A stretch of 64,000 nt of DNA from Oryza sativa Japonica Group (taxonomy: Eukaryota > Streptophyta > Magnoliopsida > Poales > Poaceae): positions 24,762,001-24,826,000 of the forward strand of contig NC_089043.1 in NCBI RefSeq assembly GCF_034140825.1. The letters are read 5' to 3'. The notes under the pieces are model-generated. The model was not told the origin of the DNA, made no database searches, and saw only the letters and a program-made list of their open reading frames with translations. Numbering within the stretch: the first letter of the stretch is position 1; every line of letters begins with the position of its first letter. The position numbers and the translations under genes were made by a program. Positions 12,238-23,220 of this stretch are shown piece by piece.

Positions 12238-12540
12238 ATATCTAGTAGGAATCACCTGATACCTGGTAGGTATCATCCGATACCTAGTAAGTATCACGTG
12301 ATACATAGTAGAAATCGTCGATATCTGACATGATACCTCGCGAGTATCACACGATACGTGGTAGAAATCGTCTGATATCTGATAGGTATCACATGATACC
12401 TCGCGAGTATCACGCGATACGTGGTAGAAATCGTATGATACTTGATAAGTATCACATGATACTTTGCAAGTATTACCTGAAACGTATGTAGAATAATCTG
12501 ATACCTGATAGGTATCACACCTGATATCTATTTGGGATCA
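12238..12540. repeat. 21-bp near-palindromic tandem array
   Basis: About 14 units of a 21-bp motif (consensus near GATACCTGATAGGTATCAC) repeat head to tail. Units around 12331-12455 form a 63-bp higher-order repeat of three variants (GATACCTCGCGAGTATCAC, GATACGTGGTAGAAATCGT, GATATCTGATAGGTATCAC) present twice with few changes. Most units can fold on themselves. The array ends at a CCCGTTCGAAAACGGG hairpin (~12540-12555). Confidence 0.85.
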
Positions 12541-13681
12541 TCCCGTTCGAAAACGGGATTCCGTTATATAGCAGCCCCCTATACGTAAGGCAATCTCTAA
12601 ACTTAAATATTCCGTGTTGCACACATACTTAAACAGTTAAACAACCCCTTAATTTTAAAGCTTTAGTGGCGTTTGGATTGCGTGTGGTACAAACCGATCG
12701 ATGTCTACGGGGCAGCCGCCGGTATGAGCAAAATGGAAGTCGTTTCTACAGAGTTTTCAGAAATCGGTGAACTGACATCAGTTCATTAATCTTGAACTAG
12801 CTGCTGCCCATGGCCTTTAATTTAATTACCCCACAAGTTAAGCTATGGCGCGTTATCGGAAATGCGTAATCTTTGCATGCCAGCCTGTACAAAACAGACT
12901 TTGAGCTGCATATATAATTTTTGTCACTTTGACAAGGTGAAGTTAGCCCGACAAATTAAGAAACAGTGGCACACTTCCTGACGAGTTGTGCAGGTAGTAT
13001 TAGCAAACTGTTTTGGAATTTCATCATATTATGAGTTGTACAGCAACAAGATAATTTTACATCATATGGCAAATCAACTGCTCAGTATCATAAAATAGCA
13101 TTCCGTAGAAATGTTCATCGTCAATGGTAATTGTAGCACTAATCATCATTTGTTAATGGTAAAACATAGAATTTGACCGAATGATTAAATGTCATGTTAA
13201 AGAACCAGCAACGTACAGTCTTATATTTTAAAATGAAGTGTATATGTGGTTAACTGTTCAGCATTTCTTATTCCTTTGGAGGGAGGGTAGAGTGTTTGTC
13301 TTTGGGAAGTATCTTTGTTCCATTGCAGGTGTGATGCATCATGCAGTTTGTTTATTTTATAGTATCGATCGTTACCCTGAAATGAGCACTTTGATATTCA
13401 GGACTCTGGAACACTGCTTTATCTTGCTGCTATTCAGGATCGTTCCATTTTATCTTGCTGCTATAAAATGGAAGATACAAATCCTATGAACATTTCTTTT
13501 TTTTTAGAGAAGAGAATCAATAGATATCTCATGAATCTCTGGCAGATTTTGGGTTAATGCCATTGGAGCTGAATCTCCCGACAGCAAGTAACCCTGCTCT
13601 GCTGAATCTGATAATTTGGGCAAGTCAATCAGTATGACCAGTAACACCACGTAGGCCCTAAACTTTCGGTGTCATGAAACC

Positions 13682-14005
13682 AATTTTCCCTAAAAATTTT
13701 CACCCTGTCACATCGAACATTTGAACACCTACATAAAGTATTAAATATAAGCTAAAAATAACTAATTGTAAAATTACGACTAATTTACGAGACAAATCTT
13801 TTAAGCTTAATTGCTCTGTGATTTGACAATGTGGTGCTACAGTAAACATTTGCTAATGACGGATTAATTAGGATTAATAAATTCGTCTCGTGGTTTACTG
13901 GCGGATTATATAATTAGTTTTTTTATTAATGCCCAAACACCTCATACGACATAATATATAATACTCGATGTGACACGCCAAAACTTTAAACCCTAAACAC
14001 CCCCA
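13682..14005. mobile_element. MITE, TTAGTTTTT/GAGACRAATCTTTT family, copy A
   Basis: This region shares ordered words with copies at 33395-33692 and 55586-55938: GTCACATCGAA, GAGACAAATCTTTTAAGC, GCTACAGTAAACATTTGC, TAATTAGTTTTTTTAT. The outer parts are inverted (CACATCGAA and CGATGTGAC). Ends are approximate and no clear target duplication is visible. Confidence 0.6.
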
Positions 14006-14541
14006 TACTGTATGTGATATGTCTCTCTGTTTTGCCGCAGATATCCCAGGTGGACTTCTTTTTGGCCCAACTATACTTCAGCTCTCACAGAGTTCAGGTG
14101 CAGAGGTTGGAATTTCTTAGACAAGTTCATTTTAGATCCCTCAATTTGTCGCCGAGTCTAAAATTCATCCCGAAACCACAACACCAAATATGATACATCC
14201 TCAACTCTCAAAACCAGCGCAAATAACGTCCTAAAACGGTTTGGACAGTAGTTTCGGCTGCCGTAAAGTCTACGTGACATTGACGTGCTACTTAAAGTCA
14301 GTAAAAACCAGGACCCACATATCAATGAGTACCCGGCTAAAAAATTTATAATGGGTCCCACCTTATTTTTCCTTTCCTTTTCTTCTCCTTTTCCTTTTAT
14401 TATCTCCTTTCTTGCTTCTTCTCCTTCCATCCTGACATATGGTGGCCTACTCGACATGGGCCACGGTACGAATGCTTATCTGGCGGAATCAGTGGGCCAC
14501 ATGGGCCAGGTTGACTTCTTTCTGGCCCAAGAACGCCCCGG

Positions 14542-15190
14542 TATAGATGGCCAACTGGGCTGCCCGGCACAGTTCTTTCTGACTACTTGGGCCGTGCCGG
14601 GCTGGCCCGAAGGCACGATAACCTATTTGCTTCTCTATAGAAAAAGTCTACGGCTCCCATCGGATGGCCTAATCAGCCAAAGAAAAAGCCAAAATTTGAA
14701 TTTTCAAGCTTAATTTTAAGATTGATTTTGAGATATTTTCAATGTAGTTTCTTTTTCAACATTGGCTTTTAAGTCACCAAGAACGCATTTATAAAAGTTT
14801 TACCTACAAATTCATTTTTATTTCCTAATAAGCCGTTTTGGTTTATTAGGAAATAAGCCAAACGATGGGACCTACTTTTCGTCCCTTAATTCTGTGGCTA
14901 TGTTCAAATGGCTAGAAAATAAGTCTATTTTATATTCCTTTTTTCTTTGGGCTTTACCTTACACGGTTATTAAAGTCTATTTTATATCCCTATATTTTTT
15001 ATATTTTATCGGGCTGTGCTGGGCCGGCCCACAGTGTTGAGGGTGCAGCCCAGACACGCCCAAACACAGCCTGCCTGTCGGGCCAGGCCGGCATGGGTAC
15101 GACCCCAATCGGACCATGCCGTGCTTGGGCCGGACCAAAATGACGTGCCTTAGGCCGGGCCGCCAGCCTTGGGCCAATTGGCCATCTATA
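14542..15190. mobile_element. Non-autonomous hAT element, 649 bp, with nested repeat
   Basis: Terminal inverted repeats TATAGATGGCCAA and TTGGCCATCTATA are flanked by a perfect 8-bp target duplication CGCCCCGG (14534-14541 and 15191-15198). An 8-bp duplication is diagnostic of hAT transposons. The subterminal regions are rich in GGGCC/CCGGCC words. The AT-rich centre (~14670-14880), ending in AAGCCAAACGATGGGACC, looks like a separate repeat inserted within. No transposase is encoded. Confidence 0.87.
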
Positions 15191-15504
15191 CGCCCCGGAT
15201 CTGAGAGAGTTGAGGTACATAGTTTTTTCTCAACTGTTTCAGTTCAGATGCAACGCTGCCTCACGTACCAAAAAACTACCAGCTCCCCTGCAATGTACTA
15301 CCTACGTTTCTGCTGTAAATTTGTTGGTTACTGACTTACTGCGTACACTGCACTATCAGTAGTACTTCTACAGAGATCGTCCTGATCTACACAAGCTGTA
15401 CACTCTATTAAACCAAATCTTTATCCCCCATACACACACTGTCACACTGTCTCTGCATTACTCACAGTCACCAGGCAGCTCATTATACCAAGCATCAAAT
15501 CCAG

Positions 15505-15511
15505 TATAAAA
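15505..15511 (+). promoter_or_regulatory. TATA box of the KCS gene
   Basis: TATAAAA lies 64 bp upstream of the KCS ATG, giving a predicted transcription start near 15537 and a short 5' UTR. It is inferred from position and sequence only. Confidence 0.6.
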
Positions 15512-15574
15512 CCTCCTCTTGCACACACGGCCACTGCGACGCAGTGACACACACACTTGGGGCGCGCGGACGAT

Positions 15575-17038
15575 ATGGCCATGGACATGGCGCACCGTGA
15601 CCACCTCCTCGCCGCGGCGCACGGCGCGCTCGCCGCCGCCACCCTCGTGGCGTGCGTGCTCGCCGAGGCCGCCGTCCTCGCGCTGCGGCGCGGCGATGGC
15701 GCCGCCGGGATGCTCTGCTACTACCTCGTGCCGGTCTCCGCGATGCTCCTCCTCTACCGCTCCCGGCGGCGCGCGGCGGCGGCGCGCGTCGGGCTCGTCG
15801 ACTTCGCGTGCCTGAGGCCGCCGCCGCGGCTGCGCATCCCGGTGGCCGGGCTGCTCGAGCACTTCAAGCTCATCGGCTGCTTCGACGACGGCAGCGTGGA
15901 GTTCATGACCAAGGTGATCGAGGCGAGCGGCATGGGCAACGAGACCTACTTCCCGCCGTCGCTGCACCACATCCCGCCGGCGGCGACGCACGGCGAGGCC
16001 ATCCGCGAGGCGCACATGCTCTTCTTCCCGGCGCTCGACGACCTCTTCGCCAAGACCGGCGTGCCGCCGTCGTCCGTCGGCGCCGTCGTCGTCAACTGCA
16101 GCGGGTTCTGCGCCGCGCCGTCGCTGTCCGCCATCATCGCCAACCGCTACGGCATGCCCAGCGACGTCAGGACCTGCAACCTCTCCGGCATGGGCTGCGC
16201 CGCGGGCGCCATCGGCGTCGACGTCGCCGCGGGCCTCCTCCGCGCGCACGCCGCCATGTCCTACGCCGTCGTCGTCAGCGCCGAGATCGTCACCGTCGGC
16301 TGGTACAGCGGCAAGGACAAGAGCAAGCTCCTCCTCAACTGCTACTTCCGCACCGGCTGCTCCGCCGCGCTCGTCACCACCAAACGCGGCGGCGGCGGCG
16401 TCAAGTACCGGCTCGTCAGCGTGACGCGCACCAACCAGACGGCCAACGACCGAAGCTACCGCTCGGGGTACCGCGACGAGGACGACGAGGGCATCACCGG
16501 CTTCACCCTCGGCCACGGCGTCGGGCGCATGGTGAGCGAGCTCCTCCGCGCGCACCTCCTCACCCTCAGCCTGTCCATCCTGCCATGGCGCGAGAAGCTC
16601 CGCTACGTCGCCGCGCTGCTCCGCCACCGCCGCCACGACAAGAAGGCCGGCTCCGGCGGCGGCATCCCGATGCCGGACTTCAGGGCGGCGGCGGAGCACT
16701 TCTGCCTGCCGTCGTCGGGGAGGCCGATGATCTGGAGGCTGGGGCAGGGGCTGGGGCTGGGCGAGGGGGAGATGGAGGCGGCGCTGATGGCGTTCCACCG
16801 GTTCGGGAACCAGTCGGCGGCGTCGCTGTGGTACCAGCTGGCGTACATGGAGGCGAAGGGGAGGGTCCGGCGAGGCGACACGGTGTGGCAGCTCGCCGTC
16901 GGCAGCGGCCTCAAGGCGAACAGTTTGGTGTGGGAGCGCGTCGCCGACGACGACCACTTCGCCACGGAGCGCCACGGGAGGACCACGCTGGGCCCATGGG
17001 CCGACTGCATCCACAAGTACCCCGTCACTGAAGGGTAG
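15575..17038 (+). CDS. 3-ketoacyl-CoA synthase-like protein with altered active site
   Basis: This 487-aa intronless gene encodes a fatty-acid elongase condensing-enzyme homologue of the ER membrane (FAE1/CUT1-like). Two N-terminal membrane segments (about residues 10-30 and 38-55) precede the FAE1-type thiolase-fold domain. The catalytic Cys is present (Cys208, NLSGMGC), as are the Asn (Asn412, HRFGN) and a neighbouring His (His408). The position of the third catalytic residue, normally His in FCxHAGGR, reads FCLPSSGR, so the His is Pro379. The His usually found in VRTH also reads VTRTN. The spacing is that of a true KCS (33 residues from position 379 to Asn412), so this is substitution, not misalignment. 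I infer a non-catalytic or regulatory KCS, as described for Arabidopsis KCS3. The start is the first ATG in frame; the frame is open slightly upstream without an ATG. Confidence 0.93.
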   Translation: MAMDMAHRDHLLAAAHGALAAATLVACVLAEAAVLALRRGDGAAGMLCYYLVPVSAMLLLYRSRRRAAAARVGLVDFACLRPPPRLRIPVAGLLEHFKLIGCFDDGSVEFMTKVIEASGMGNETYFPPSLHHIPPAATHGEAIREAHMLFFPALDDLFAKTGVPPSSVGAVVVNCSGFCAAPSLSAIIANRYGMPSDVRTCNLSGMGCAAGAIGVDVAAGLLRAHAAMSYAVVVSAEIVTVGWYSGKDKSKLLLNCYFRTGCSAALVTTKRGGGGVKYRLVSVTRTNQTANDRSYRSGYRDEDDEGITGFTLGHGVGRMVSELLRAHLLTLSLSILPWREKLRYVAALLRHRRHDKKAGSGGGIPMPDFRAAAEHFCLPSSGRPMIWRLGQGLGLGEGEMEAALMAFHRFGNQSAASLWYQLAYMEAKGRVRRGDTVWQLAVGSGLKANSLVWERVADDDHFATERHGRTTLGPWADCIHKYPVTEG

Positions 17039-18701
17039 CACGCATGCATACACATGGAAGATTAGAAATTAAGTTATGGTTTGTTCTAATAATAAGCCAC
17101 GAGTAAGATTTCATGTGTAATCTCGTGTGTGGTTTCTTATATAATTTAGTGTTTGAATATTTCCACCACTTTACTGGAAATAAAGGCTATATATATATAC
17201 TTTACCTTAATTATGTGAAGTATAGTATTATTGCATTTTTTAGATGCACTTGCTAGTGCAGTGGCAATGGGTGTGTGGTTTCCATGTGCGATTTCCAGCT
17301 TGCTCACAATTTCCCACTAACGCATGATTAATAAAGTATTAGCCTGAAAACAACTTGAAAAATAGATTAATATGGTTTTTTAAAGCAACTTTTCTATAGA
17401 TTTTTTTAAAAAAATACACAATTTAACAGTTTCAAAAGCGTGTGCGGAAAAAGAGGGAAGTGATCGAGTTGGGAAAGAATGGGAAGAACACAGCCTACGT
17501 CAAAACTCAAAACTCCGACAAAGAATCCGTGGTTTAGATTTTGGAGTGGAAGGAGGGAAGGGGGGGTGTTCTTTATCCATGGACGATGGTCAGACCTACA
17601 GTAGACAGCTATTCGAGGACGGACTATGAGATGGCAACAGCACCATTGGAGCTATGGGGTTGGAAGCTAGCAATGGGTAAGGTTGATGGTGGAGGCAACA
17701 ATGGCATGGGAAAAATGGATAGCGGGGGGCACATTTACCGTTGCGCGACTTGGAAAAGAGGAGAGGTGGGAGGTAGGGAGGGGAGGAGGCAAATCTAACG
17801 CCGACGAGATAAGGAAACAAGGGATGTAATGGTGCTATTGTACGAGGCGAGCGGCGGTGGATGAAACGAAGGAGGAACCGATACGGAGGATACGATATTT
17901 GAGTTAATTAAAGGATAGTGGTGGAGAGACAAATAGATGGAGGAGATGAACACAAATCTTGAAGCAATCCTAATGGTTAATGGTTAAGTAGAAACTAGAC
18001 TGTCCCACAAGAAAAAGTATATGTATTATCTCCATTTCTTTTTTTCGATTACATAGAAGATGCATGCGCACACTTTATAATGTACACCATCACATCTCTA
18101 TCTCATAAGTGCACCTTCTAACACACGTTTGAGAGTTATTATGGGCAAACATAAAACCATAGTAGTCAAGGGATGACAACTATTTGAAACCAGAACAAGT
18201 ATTACGCATGAATTTCACTCAAAATTATGAGGGAAAAAGAAAACGGTCCAACTGAAAACATTCTCCACTTGTACAGATAAGCCCGATTTAGTGGTCGAAC
18301 ATGCATGATATATCCAAGACACAATCTTATCTGCCTGACGATGCACGATTGCCCGGACCATGTGCATGCACGTCCCACAAACGTTGTTGATCTAAGGATC
18401 GGAGTACTCAAGAATGTTGTCACATGGAAGCACATAGATCCTGTAACATTACTGTGGCGGCAGTGGCCTGGATCTGCACTGCTGCACTGCCGATCGAGAG
18501 AGTTAGGTTTGCAGAATTAAGTGTGCCCTGTCTGTCCATGGCTTCCGCGGCAGCGGACAGTAAATGAGGCGGTACACGCTCTGCCCAATCGATCTCTCGT
18601 CTCTGGCTCTGCTACGTCAGTACTCCATCCCTTCCAAAATATAAAAAAATTTAATTAGATTTTAGTACCGAGAATATGCGCAAACAGTTTCACCGTGTCT
18701 A

Positions 18702-18841
18702 GGCTGTGTTTAGTTCAGCGCAAAGTTTGAATTTTGATTGAAATTGGAAATGATGTGACTGAAAAGTTGTGTGTGTATGACAGGTTGATGTGATGGAAAA
18801 GGACTGAAGTTTGGATGCAAACTTCTGATCTAAACACAGCC
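18702..18841. mobile_element. Tourist-like MITE, 140 bp
   Basis: Perfect inverted ends GGCTGTGTTTAG and CTAAACACAGCC are flanked by CTA on each side (18699-18701 and 18842-18844). The inner sequence repeats ATTGAAATTGGAAATGATGTGA-like words. These are Tourist (PIF/Harbinger) features. Confidence 0.85.
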
Positions 18842-18844
18842 CTA

Positions 18845-18978
18845 GTTGCAAAAAAAATTTCAAACTTCCAACTTTTCCATCACATCCAAACTTTCCTACA
18901 CACAAACTTTCAACTTTTCCATCACATCGCTCCAATTTTAACCAGACTTTTAATTTAATTGTGAACTAAACACACCCT
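18845..18978. mobile_element. Truncated relative of the adjacent Tourist MITE
   Basis: Directly beside the 140-bp element, in opposite orientation, lies a related sequence with repeated CTTTCAACTTTTCCATCACAT words ending in GTGAACTAAACACACCC. Only one terminal repeat is present, so it is a half-element abutting the complete one. Confidence 0.65.
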
Positions 18979-19048
18979 TTGTTGAGATTTATAGTAGTAG
19001 AATGTGTCCGTCCAATTAAAATCTCTTATATTTTGAGAGGAAGAGAGA

Positions 19049-19051
<3 letters not shown>

Positions 19052-19124
<73 letters not shown>
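19052..19124. repeat. (TA)n microsatellite, ~36 units
   Basis: An uninterrupted dinucleotide run of about 72 bp. A run this long is likely to vary in length between cultivars. Confidence 0.97.
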
Positions 19125-19126
<2 letters not shown>

Positions 19127-22074
19127 TGTTGGACTCGGTGTAAATGGCGGCATTGATGGAGAGACAATGCACATGGTAAAGTTATGGCTCATGAGTCATG
19201 ACTGACCGAGTGCTGCAGCGTTATATTACTACCACAGTGAGGTACTGCAGCTGATTTTCGTATAGAAAAACATATCAAAGAAAAATAAAATCGAAAATAT
19301 TCCAAGATAACTATGAAAACATCAATTGAAAGAGAGATTGAGAGTTATCGAGAATCCTAATTCTTGCCATTTAGAATGGATCCAATTCCATTAAATCTGA
19401 CTCAGCGATCATTTCTCTTTAACACAGAATGACCAATGATAATAAGGGCTCCAGAGGAGGAGTGTAACAAAGTAAAATGACTCAATGCTAATCTATTGGA
19501 TGCAATAATTACGTTACAATTTTCATGGTTTGTTTGTTCGTGTGCATATGTGGTTGCAGACTTGTATATACGGGTATGTATATGTTTGGTTGCTCACATC
19601 GAGTATCTATCTATCTAGGCAGGTCATGTATGTCTCGTCGGAAGATTAAGTATTTGTTCGTGTAGTTTTTTATGTACAAATACACAATATTCCGAATGTG
19701 CTGAAGATAATGCTAAAATTGTAGAGGGGCATACGATCCAATGACTCGAAACTATACGTAGTGAAGTGTTCTGGCTACACAAGAATAATACGTCCGTGAC
19801 TGACGCCGAGAATATATGTGTCCAGTCTAAGATTTTCATCACTACGGTGGGTTACCGCTACTCATTGATATCGGCGGTACCGGTTGGTTACCAATCACAG
19901 ATCGAATAAACACTACCAATTATTATAAATTTTTGTTTTTACCATACATATTTTGTCGATAAACCCAGTTACCACGATAACCGAGCGGTTGATGCTGATG
20001 GTAGTGCACACGGTTCGTCTCGTGGAGTGTCGGAAAAATCATCATACTCAATCACCAACGTAATTAATTCATCCTCCACGGTAGTTCTCCGACCCAAATC
20101 CCGAAAGCCGCACATGCTTGATGCAGTTTGTTCAATGAAGTCACAGCTCATGAGTCATGATACATCTGTATGTACTGATCTCAGCTAGATGATGAGTTCG
20201 AGAATGAAAGTTGTGCGCCCAACTGCTCGTACTGTTCGAGAATGTCGTCCTATTTTGTACTTTTCGGTGGAGCCATGATCCATTGGTGCCAAACTGCCGA
20301 TCTACTCGGGCAGGCTATGGCCCACCTCCTGATCGGACGGTCAGCAAGGCCTCTAATCTGACTCCAAAATGCTCGGCGGTTTACCCGCTTATTTACACTA
20401 TAAGAATTGTTTGGTACAGATTTAGCTCCACTTATAATAGGAGCAGGCTAAGTGAATCGCTATCACAAAATAAACAAGAGATGTTGAGCTGATTTTAGGA
20501 TGTTCTACAACTCCACTTCAAACCTAACTCTTGAAGCTAAATTTAGAAGTTAAAGCTCTAACAAATAGGCACTAAGTGAGTTCACGGATCGACCCGCTTG
20601 CACCCTTAAAAATATCTGGTCGATTCCATCGGATAGTCAATCATGACACAAACACCCTCGTTTTAGCAAACCACAACCAACAAGGCTGTGAACACAGGAA
20701 AAGTTAACTATTTGTCACTAGAAGAGGTGGTCACCGGGAACGCAAACATCTCTTAACTTTGTGCCATTTTCGCCTATATGACGTGACACATAGGCACTCT
20801 GGTATGGAACACGGACATGCAATATCCTTATATTGGCATGCCAATGTGTCAAGCCACGTGAACAAAAATATCAGGAGATTAAAAAATTTATCTCTCCTAT
20901 GATGGCAAACAAGTCACAATACAACAAATAGAAAGTGGCCACTTGCAAAAGATGCAAATAACTAAATTTTCCACGGGCCTCTTCCTATCTATATCTAGAA
21001 CTTCGAACATAGGCATGCTCCATTATCGACCAAACATTTACAGAACTTTTATGTATAATAGACTAAAAGTTTTCGAAAATATTTTGTAAATAGCATGTAT
21101 TATATGGAGCATATATGAATACATGTCCTAGTCAAACTCCACAAAACCGCAAAAATAAAATTGTAGTACTAAGCAATGTACGATCACTGAAGCAATCCTT
21201 TGTTGGATTTTCAACCCTCCTTTAGGTTTTCTACTATCTTCAAGAGTTAGAAGATGTATACCTCTTGATTAGCACCATGAGTAATACCTATCCCTCACAA
21301 CGAGAAGGCTAACACACTCGAATGCCTCTACGTTCCCTTTTACTTTACGTGGACATTGTTGCTTTCCTTTTCTAGCCCATGCATGAAATATTTTTTAAGT
21401 AGAAACTCTTATTCACACTCTTTTCTATGAAATTGTGAGATTTTCAAATCGCGTGTTTGTAGACATGCTCAATTCCGATTTGGCTCCAACTTTCAGTTTA
21501 GAAACTCTCTATATTAAAACATTTGAACACGCGTAGACTAAAAGGTGGGTTGGCTAGGATGAAAAGTCATAGACCAATTTCAAAACCCGATTTGTGCGTG
21601 CGGCGGTGGAAGAGGGCAGGACACACGTGGACCGCTGTACGTGGGGACACACGTAGGCTGATTTTTGCATGCCTGCTTCCCGCGCAAACGCTCGCCCATT
21701 AGACCCACCCCCTCATAACATGTTGGAGGGTAGAAAAACCCTAGTTTTACTAACAATGCTCCTACCGAAAATCAGAAAACCAATACCGTTAACTGAAAAA
21801 GAAAATTCTGCAGTATGCATTGGCACGGCCTTTGAAGTCCAACGAATTCAGTACTTCATACTAGTTCTCTTGACACTCTTGTATATCTCTACAAGTTTAA
21901 CCACCAATCCAAAATCACCACCGAGCAAACCACATTGTACCACCAAACATATGAGAGTTTTGCAGAAGGAGAAGGTAAATAATACTAGTACGGAGGAGTA
22001 TTTCCGGTTACTGTCGGCGCTGTGCAAACTGTGCAGCATCGCGTCGCCGTCGACGTCGCGCTGCCACGCTGCCA

Positions 22075-23220
22075 CTACTCCTCATCGGAGCTGGAATCCG
22101 TCATCCCCTCGTACTCGTCGTCCTCGCCGCCGCCGCCGCCGCCGGTGGAGGCCGCATGGTCGGCGGCGCTCGCCTCGTGGACACCGGGATTCTGCCCCAC
22201 GTTGTAGCTGGAGGCGCCGGCGAAGTTGGCGTGGTCAGGGTTGGGTTGGAACGCCCAGTACTGAATTGGCTGGTTCACGGCGCCTGCGCCGCCGGGCGGG
22301 ACCATCCACACGGTCGCCGGTGACATCGCCTGCTTGCCGCCGTCGCTGGTTGCCGGCATGGCGATGAACGGGATGGCGCCGCCTCCGGTGGCTGTGGGTG
22401 GTGTTGCGGATGAGGCGGGGGCGAGGCCGCTGGATATTGAGATCGAGCCGCCGCCGTTGGCTTGGAGGAGGGGGTCGGCGACGATGGGGTAGTAGACCGC
22501 GGGGGGAGGAGCCGCGGCCAGCGCCTCCACCGGGCCGCCGGCCGCCGCGCGCGTCGGCTGGAGCTTGCGGCGCCGCTTCGGGGCGGGCTCGTCGCCGCGG
22601 GCTGCGGCGGAGGGCGACTCGGTGGGGATGCGGAGGACGCCGTCGACGGTGGTGGCGATCGCGGGCACGGTGCCCGTCCCCGTGGCGGCGACGATGGCGG
22701 GCTCCGACTGCTGCATGAGCCAGCGGATGGTCTCGCCGTCGGACTTGTGCCCTAGCTCGCGGGTGAGCTGCGCGATCCTCGCCGCGCAGTTGACCGGCAT
22801 GCGGATGCGGCGCCCGCGGCCCTCCACCTTGACGTGGCGGTCGCGGTTCCGCGGCGGGGGCTTCGCCACCGCTAGCCCACGCAGGAACTCCACCGCCACG
22901 GGCTCCGGCTTCGGCACGAGGGCCATCCCCGCGGCGAACGCCGACCCATCCGCCGCCATCCCCGCCTCCTCGCGCTTGTCCACCTCCTCCTCCTCCCCCT
23001 CCCCCTCCCCCTTCTCCTGCAGCCGCGACACCACGGGAGACCGAATCGGCGCGTATCCGGCGAACGCGGCGTCGCGGGGCCCCTCCTCCTCCTGCAACGC
23101 CACGGGGGATTGGATAGGGGGGTAACCTAAGCCGGCGAACGCCGCGGCATTGGTGCCGGGCGCCACGCGCTCCCCGGCGGCCGCCGTCTCCGCGCCCTTG
23201 CCCTGCAGCTGGGACGCCAT
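22075..23220 (-). CDS. TCP family transcription factor, class I (PCF type)
   Basis: A 381-aa, intronless nuclear DNA-binding protein. The TCP basic helix-loop-helix domain spans about residues 124-187. It shows [36 protein letters not shown] and the class I signature [16 protein letters not shown]. Class I TCPs bind GGNCCCAC-type sites and control cell proliferation and growth genes. The N-terminus carries a short internal duplication ([15 protein letters not shown] near 26-40 and [13 protein letters not shown] near 51-63), and an acidic run follows at about 70-80. The C-terminus is Gly-rich and ends in [15 protein letters not shown] and IRWLMQQ differ from the commoner MPALCAAR and WLLQQAEP. 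Class assignment is firm; the orthologue is not assigned. Confidence 0.94.
   Translation of the reverse strand: MASQLQGKGAETAAAGERVAPGTNAAAFAGLGYPPIQSPVALQEEEGPRDAAFAGYAPIRSPVVSRLQEKGEGEGEEEEVDKREEAGMAADGSAFAAGMALVPKPEPVAVEFLRGLAVAKPPPRNRDRHVKVEGRGRRIRMPVNCAARIAQLTRELGHKSDGETIRWLMQQSEPAIVAATGTGTVPAIATTVDGVLRIPTESPSAAARGDEPAPKRRRKLQPTRAAAGGPVEALAAAPPPAVYYPIVADPLLQANGGGSISISSGLAPASSATPPTATGGGAIPFIAMPATSDGGKQAMSPATVWMVPPGGAGAVNQPIQYWAFQPNPDHANFAGASSYNVGQNPGVHEASAADHAASTGGGGGGEDDEYEGMTDSSSDEE

Larger units (their letters stand above)
9008..15574. other. 6.5-kb gene-free interval rich in repeats
   Basis: I find no gene between the fucosidase start and the KCS start. The interval holds a possible TATA stretch for the fucosidase (ATATATAT at 9050-9057), a SINE-like tRNA-derived piece (~10380-10535), a Stowaway MITE, a GC-rich low-complexity block, a 21-bp satellite, a second MITE and a 649-bp hAT element. 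The purine-rich stretch 9880-10260 has only weak frames and no recognisable domain. 12600-13650 shows nothing clear. Confidence 0.7.
17039..22074. other. 5-kb intergenic interval
   Basis: No convincing gene. It contains a Tourist MITE and a related half-copy (18.7-19.0 kb), a long TA microsatellite and degenerate AT-rich DNA. The purine-rich stretch 17540-17900 has short open frames without recognisable domains. 19.2-21.6 kb shows only scattered repeat-like words. The last few hundred bases before 22074 should include the 3' UTR of the TCP gene. Confidence 0.65.

Noticed and set aside
11816-12333. Overlapping open frames of 120-150 aa on both strands
   Set aside because: They arise from the (CCG)n block and encode only Pro/Arg/Ala low complexity.
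15458-17053. 531-aa open frame antisense to the KCS gene
   Set aside because: A shadow frame caused by very high GC at third codon positions of the KCS gene; the translation has no domain and is Arg/Ala/Val-rich.
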